A DNA stretch of 54,182 nucleotides, from NCBI GenBank assembly GCA_018674305.1, contig JABHAL010000007.1:70976-125157 (forward strand), read 5' to 3'. The DNA comes from Candidatus Falkowbacteria bacterium. GTDB taxonomy: Bacteria; Patescibacteriota; Patescibacteriia; UBA11705; JABHMO01. How positions within the stretch are numbered: position 1 is the first letter of the stretch; each line of letters opens with the position of its first letter. The notes under the pieces are model-generated. The model worked only from the letters and a program-made list of their open reading frames with translations, made no database searches and was not told the DNA's origin. Of this stretch, positions 51,801 through 54,182 are shown piece by piece. A program made the translations under genes and the position numbers.

Positions 51801-54182
51801 TAGCTAAGGGCAATATGGTTAAAGCCTTCTTCTAAAAGATAAGGGTCAGCAACCGTAGACTGTACAAGTGGTGGATAATTTCCCGTATCGATAGCATAAG
51901 TTAAAGATCGTTTAAATTGACAGTCTTGGCAATTATTTACATTTGGAACATCACCGTATTCCCAATAACAAACATCACCACCTTCATCAACACAACCGGT
52001 TCCCCACTGTCGAACCATCAATTGAGCATGATGATCTGTGGCTGAATCATTATCTAAGTTTTTATAAAATAAACGAGAGAACTTTCCTTCAGCAACATCC
52101 TGATGATAAACCCAAGCTTCAATCATCCAATCACTCTGATCACCAGCATCATCAGTATTCATAAATTCTAAATTATTAGCTTTTACCTGTACATAATCTT
52201 GGTTCCTATCAAAATAAATACCGTAACGAGGAGTAGACTTTTTGGTAATAAAATCCGCCAAACCAATATCAATTTTTGGTAAGTCATCGTCCAAGCCTGG
52301 TCCTCCAAAGTCGCGACAGTAGAATAAACCTACGTTGAAGTTCTCCTCATATATATAAGTAGTGTGGTAAACACCGGTATCAATCATAGTTTCAAATTTA
52401 CCCCACTTGTTATTACCTTCTTCATCAGGAGCATACGCACCTGGTTCCCATAAATTATCACACAACAAAACTTGGTACTTGGCATTGCCCGCAGTTTGCT
52501 CACCAACTGTACCAGCTTCGGCATTTCCTAATAAATCACCAAGAGCTTCGGCAATTTCATCATGAGTAATTGTTGCTCTGGCCATAACCGGAGTAGTCCC
52601 GTTTTTGTTGTTACTAACTACATTAATATACTGTGAATTCAATGGTTCATTTAATAATGGCTGAAGTGCATTTTTTACGCACATATAATCACCGTTAACT
52701 AATTCATAAGTACAAGCATATTTATCGGTAATTAATGAATCATCATCCAACTGCCAATCCCATTGCCAATCATAAATACCTGGGTTTGAAACAATAGGTT
52801 GATCACCACTCTGAGGAACTGCGTACAAAGTTGTTGTAATATCAGGTTTAGTTACTAATGCAAATTGTGGATTTATTGCTACATTATCCAGCAGACAATA
52901 ATCATACCCGGTTCTAAACTCCATATCTAGATCAGACAACTGTCCACAATTATTAGCAATATTATCAAAAGTAATTTTATAATCACGGTTAGGCATTAAT
53001 GGACTATTAGGAGTAATAGCAACTACAGTATCACCATTAAGATTATTGGTAGCCAAAAAGCTCTGACCCACTTCACACCAGGCAGATTCCGCTAAGCCCA
53101 CTTTTATAAATAGTCCTTTTACAAACTGCTTAACTTTATTATAAGTTTTTTTAATGAAACCTCCTTGGGCGCTAGAAACATTATAGCAATCTCCGTAATA
53201 TTCCAACTTTACAGAATCTTTATCCAATTGAACCTGCTCAGTTAAAGTAATATAAAGCAATGAATTTAGACAAATATTAGTATCACCTGGCGCTGGTTTA
53301 CTCAAATCCGAATCAAATTCTGCCGAAGCATCACACTGCTCTAATGGCAATGTCTCTTCTGTATTATCTGAACAACTTTCACAATCAGGATCATTACCAA
53401 AATCAATATGCGTGTCATTGTCATTATCAAATCCATCTGAACACTGTGGAGTTGTTCCACCTTCATCTTGGTCAGTTGGACTTTCACAGTTTGGATCACA
53501 ATTTGAACAAGTCCCTTCTGCTGGATCACAATAATCAATCAAATTATCTCCATCATTATCTTGTTCATCCGAACAAGCATAAACATCATCACCATCATCA
53601 TCACCACTATTCTCAAGCTCATCCTTGTCTCCCGCTGAGCTACACCCTGTATCAAATTTTACTTGCTCGCCATTAATAATGCAATATGAAACCTCTCCGG
53701 CTGTAACTAAAGTTTCATTACCATAATCACACGTCCCATCATCATCATTATCAATTCCATCAGAACAGTCAGTTATACAATTACCTGCTTCTGAATTTCC
53801 AGCTGAGTTATTACAGCAAGAATCGGCTAAATCTATTTGTCCGTCATTATCATTATCCTCGCCATCATTACAAACAGTATCCCCATCCACACCATCAACC
53901 TCATTCTTATCGCCAGCTGAGATACAACCAGGGTCAAATGGTAATATTCCCTCATTTTCGTCCAAACAATATAAAACCTCACCATTCGCAACCAAAACGT
54001 CATTGCCGTAATCACATTTCCCATCCCCATCATTGTCAATCCCATCAGAACAAGCAGCTACACAATCACCTGCCTCTGTATTCCCAAACGAGTTCTTACA
54101 GCAAGAATCGGCTAAATCTGTTTGTCCATCACCATCATTATCCTCGCCATCATCACAAGCATTATCACCACCTGGTGGTGTG
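48836..54182 (-). CDS. Giant secreted protein with Asp/Cys repeats, LamG-like and vWA domains, 5' incomplete
   Basis: The frame stays open to the window edge, so the N-terminus is missing; a TTG at 53995 is not the real start. At least 1780 residues are visible. In order: repeats of the form CxDGxDNDxDGxxDxxD (about ten, spread through the protein; Tsp3/calcium-like with paired Cys), an Ig-like/SbsA-type region (VQLDKDSVKLEYYGDC), a LamG/ConA-like domain at about 51560-52240 (YGIYFDRNQDYVQVKANN ... FAGYIDEFRIWD), and near the C-terminus a von Willebrand A domain with MIDAS DxSxS in FYVDNSSSMG (about 49700) and IIITDAKDLDG. vWA and LamG domains bind proteins or sugars. The two Tsp3 membrane genes follow directly. 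Probably a surface adhesin; inference. Confidence 0.8.
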   Translation of the reverse strand, partial: TPPGGDNACDDGEDNDGDGQTDLADSCCKNSFGNTEAGDCVAACSDGIDNDGDGKCDYGNDVLVANGEVLYCLDENEGILPFDPGCISAGDKNEVDGVDGDTVCNDGEDNDNDGQIDLADSCCNNSAGNSEAGNCITDCSDGIDNDDDGTCDYGNETLVTAGEVSYCIINGEQVKFDTGCSSAGDKDELENSGDDDGDDVYACSDEQDNDGDNLIDYCDPAEGTCSNCDPNCESPTDQDEGGTTPQCSDGFDNDNDTHIDFGNDPDCESCSDNTEETLPLEQCDASAEFDSDLSKPAPGDTNICLNSLLYITLTEQVQLDKDSVKLEYYGDCYNVSSAQGGFIKKTYNKVKQFVKGLFIKVGLAESAWCEVGQSFLATNNLNGDTVVAITPNSPLMPNRDYKITFDNIANNCGQLSDLDMEFRTGYDYCLLDNVAINPQFALVTKPDITTTLYAVPQSGDQPIVSNPGIYDWQWDWQLDDDSLITDKYACTYELVNGDYMCVKNALQPLLNEPLNSQYINVVSNNKNGTTPVMARATITHDEIAEALGDLLGNAEAGTVGEQTAGNAKYQVLLCDNLWEPGAYAPDEEGNNKWGKFETMIDTGVYHTTYIYEENFNVGLFYCRDFGGPGLDDDLPKIDIGLADFITKKSTPRYGIYFDRNQDYVQVKANNLEFMNTDDAGDQSDWMIEAWVYHQDVAEGKFSRLFYKNLDNDSATDHHAQLMVRQWGTGCVDEGGDVCYWEYGDVPNVNNCQDCQFKRSLTYAIDTGNYPPLVQSTVADPYLLEEGFNHIALSYNGAGVAKLYINGVEADTVQEANLTVDNLNKWPISTGHYGDSDWDNYDDLYIGGLGKTQTASVSFAGYIDEFRIWDSSNKLPELGNIVDPTTEPSLQGLWNFNQDVQDKSFKQDVIEEHCSSNDINSQCLGTEFYHTNLTELAKANGLFIETPGELDWGDLSGDLEHQCNDGLDNDGDGVQDYNADTWFGDPKCKSIEDPWEEPELFEQYFFIRVDDDLNPSTGQPYPTNDHVADAISLRIYENSENLPPDIWYQKYAPNAGNANPVQVDCQTDDYGTFCYPAVQDGPTVYVAASNLAPTVEGEKTKIYNNIYVLGHSLGSNEATMNIYSQLVNLLWFNTDLVTDSGVQPEKVKLIRDSQRIMDMILMRQYVKLYKQGHNGQVPQLDSGTYVRGRVFSVWPSWQNEFSSAIQQVMPIDPLNHFKWEKASKANTGVKCPDPQFVEPGDLAYQCPNPIGGSPGDYQCKIPALFCVQCPNGYDPNTCYNSETQKFFNFYDADPGDHHVYSFQVDPMNTGDTSAYNLSFALELDGELYNHIVTPSFDEDDWITEALPADAPDGTLGQCNDGEDNDNNGYADYSEGGGGDPGCDSFNDPLEDFSFCNDGIDNDSDGSCDYAAAGCTCTFLNNYCGTGNSDVNHLPRDESCDSTLDESELEPVQCADGADNDGDGDIDMADLKCSNEFDNSEEDGMSQGNILFAFYVDNSSSMGTNDPGHDHLEIIKAIVLGMDVGETHIDGIDDVKGVEAHYLLEKASDLCSAGKSFCSTVEINKDDFDADYAIEDNTFDGSSSTQAFIDYLDTPGYPYVYKSHNGTPHRISKFVSNVLELVSNNGNFYAGVVYIIITDAKDLDGCTKMTPSESCADDMSRLSVVTSADSMQSPVHLIYIGNLVDPQCKNGTDDDGDGQIDMLDGGCNHPLDAFEGEPSEMNSPGYFSLTDYTYYTQMQAEGNQGIYEKGSIADLQSLLPKIISGITSTGEEVGVPIEEGSIY

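Noticed and set aside
53341-53676. Overlapping ORFs rich in Met/Ile or His/Asn opposite the second giant gene
   Set aside because: Their low-complexity composition is the frame-shifted reading of the Asp/Gly/Asn repeat codons.
1-54182. tRNA or rRNA genes
   Set aside because: I saw no cloverleaf with T-loop GTTCRA and matching acceptor arms and no rRNA segments. A covariance-model scan would be decisive.
1-54182. Prophage or classical insertion sequence
   Set aside because: No transposase, integrase, capsid or terminase-like protein is encoded. The mobile-looking items are short repeats and small gene cassettes only.

Overview
The window is AT-rich, densely coding, and reads almost entirely from the minus strand. 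Its gene set suggests a member of the Candidate Phyla Radiation (Patescibacteria, Parcubacteria-like) or a similar small, fermentative, host- or community-dependent bacterium. This rests on giant cysteine-rich secreted proteins, several membrane proteins with thrombospondin type 3 (Tsp3) calcium repeats, four-helix-bundle (S23/IVP-type) genes, an oxygen-sensitive class III ribonucleotide reductase, and many short palindromic repeats between genes. The lineage is an inference. Release factor 2 is present, so UGA is expected to be a stop codon (code 11).

Layout. 1-232: end of rpmA (L27). 285-3437: minus-strand operon of a C39-like cysteine peptidase with a PEVEPE stalk and two probable lipoproteins. 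3487-3976: a four-helix-bundle gene inside imperfect inverted repeats. 4196-6010: two paralogous HAD phosphatases on the plus strand. 6060-8951: a DUF4424-like surface protein and a HAD-kinase fusion. 9012-9144: a gene-less derivative of the four-helix-bundle cassette. 9209-11854: Band 7/SPFH protein, GNAT acetyltransferase and an AstE/AspA-like metallo-deacylase. 12003-12941: a lipoprotein whose signal peptide is built from a DNA tandem repeat. 13062-24235: a 3384-residue secreted protein with its Tsp3 membrane partner. 24251-25195: nested palindromes, a GIY-YIG gene and a five-unit 41-bp tandem array. 25195-34348: rsmA, then a surface glycan or lipid cluster (GT2, B12-binding radical SAM, methyltransferase, GT39, MFS, epimerase, CapA) interrupted by a frameshifted four-helix-bundle gene. 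34394-36787: prfB and an HtrA protease. 36793-40517: a small membrane protein between two related repeats, nrdG, and a split nrdD. 40633-40947: a long structured element upstream of nrdD. 41295-43002: small hypothetical genes and a SerB-like HAD. 43174-46862: ftsZ, ftsA, dgkA, ybeY. 46866-54182: two Tsp3 membrane proteins and a second giant secreted protein with LamG-like and vWA domains, running off the window.

The clearest unusual items are these. (1) The class III ribonucleotide reductase is split: the glycyl-radical loop is a separate 47-codon ORF 135 nt after the stop codon of the catalytic ORF. (2) A 270-bp element upstream of nrdD has 32-33-nt complementary ends and a possible terminator before the gene. 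(3) A four-helix-bundle gene cassette has inverted terminal repeats and a gene-less copy 5 kb away. (4) A GIY-YIG gene is associated with an exact 41-bp-period array, and one palindrome family is inserted inside another. (5) Each giant surface protein sits next to Tsp3 membrane proteins, which may form a cell-surface attachment system.
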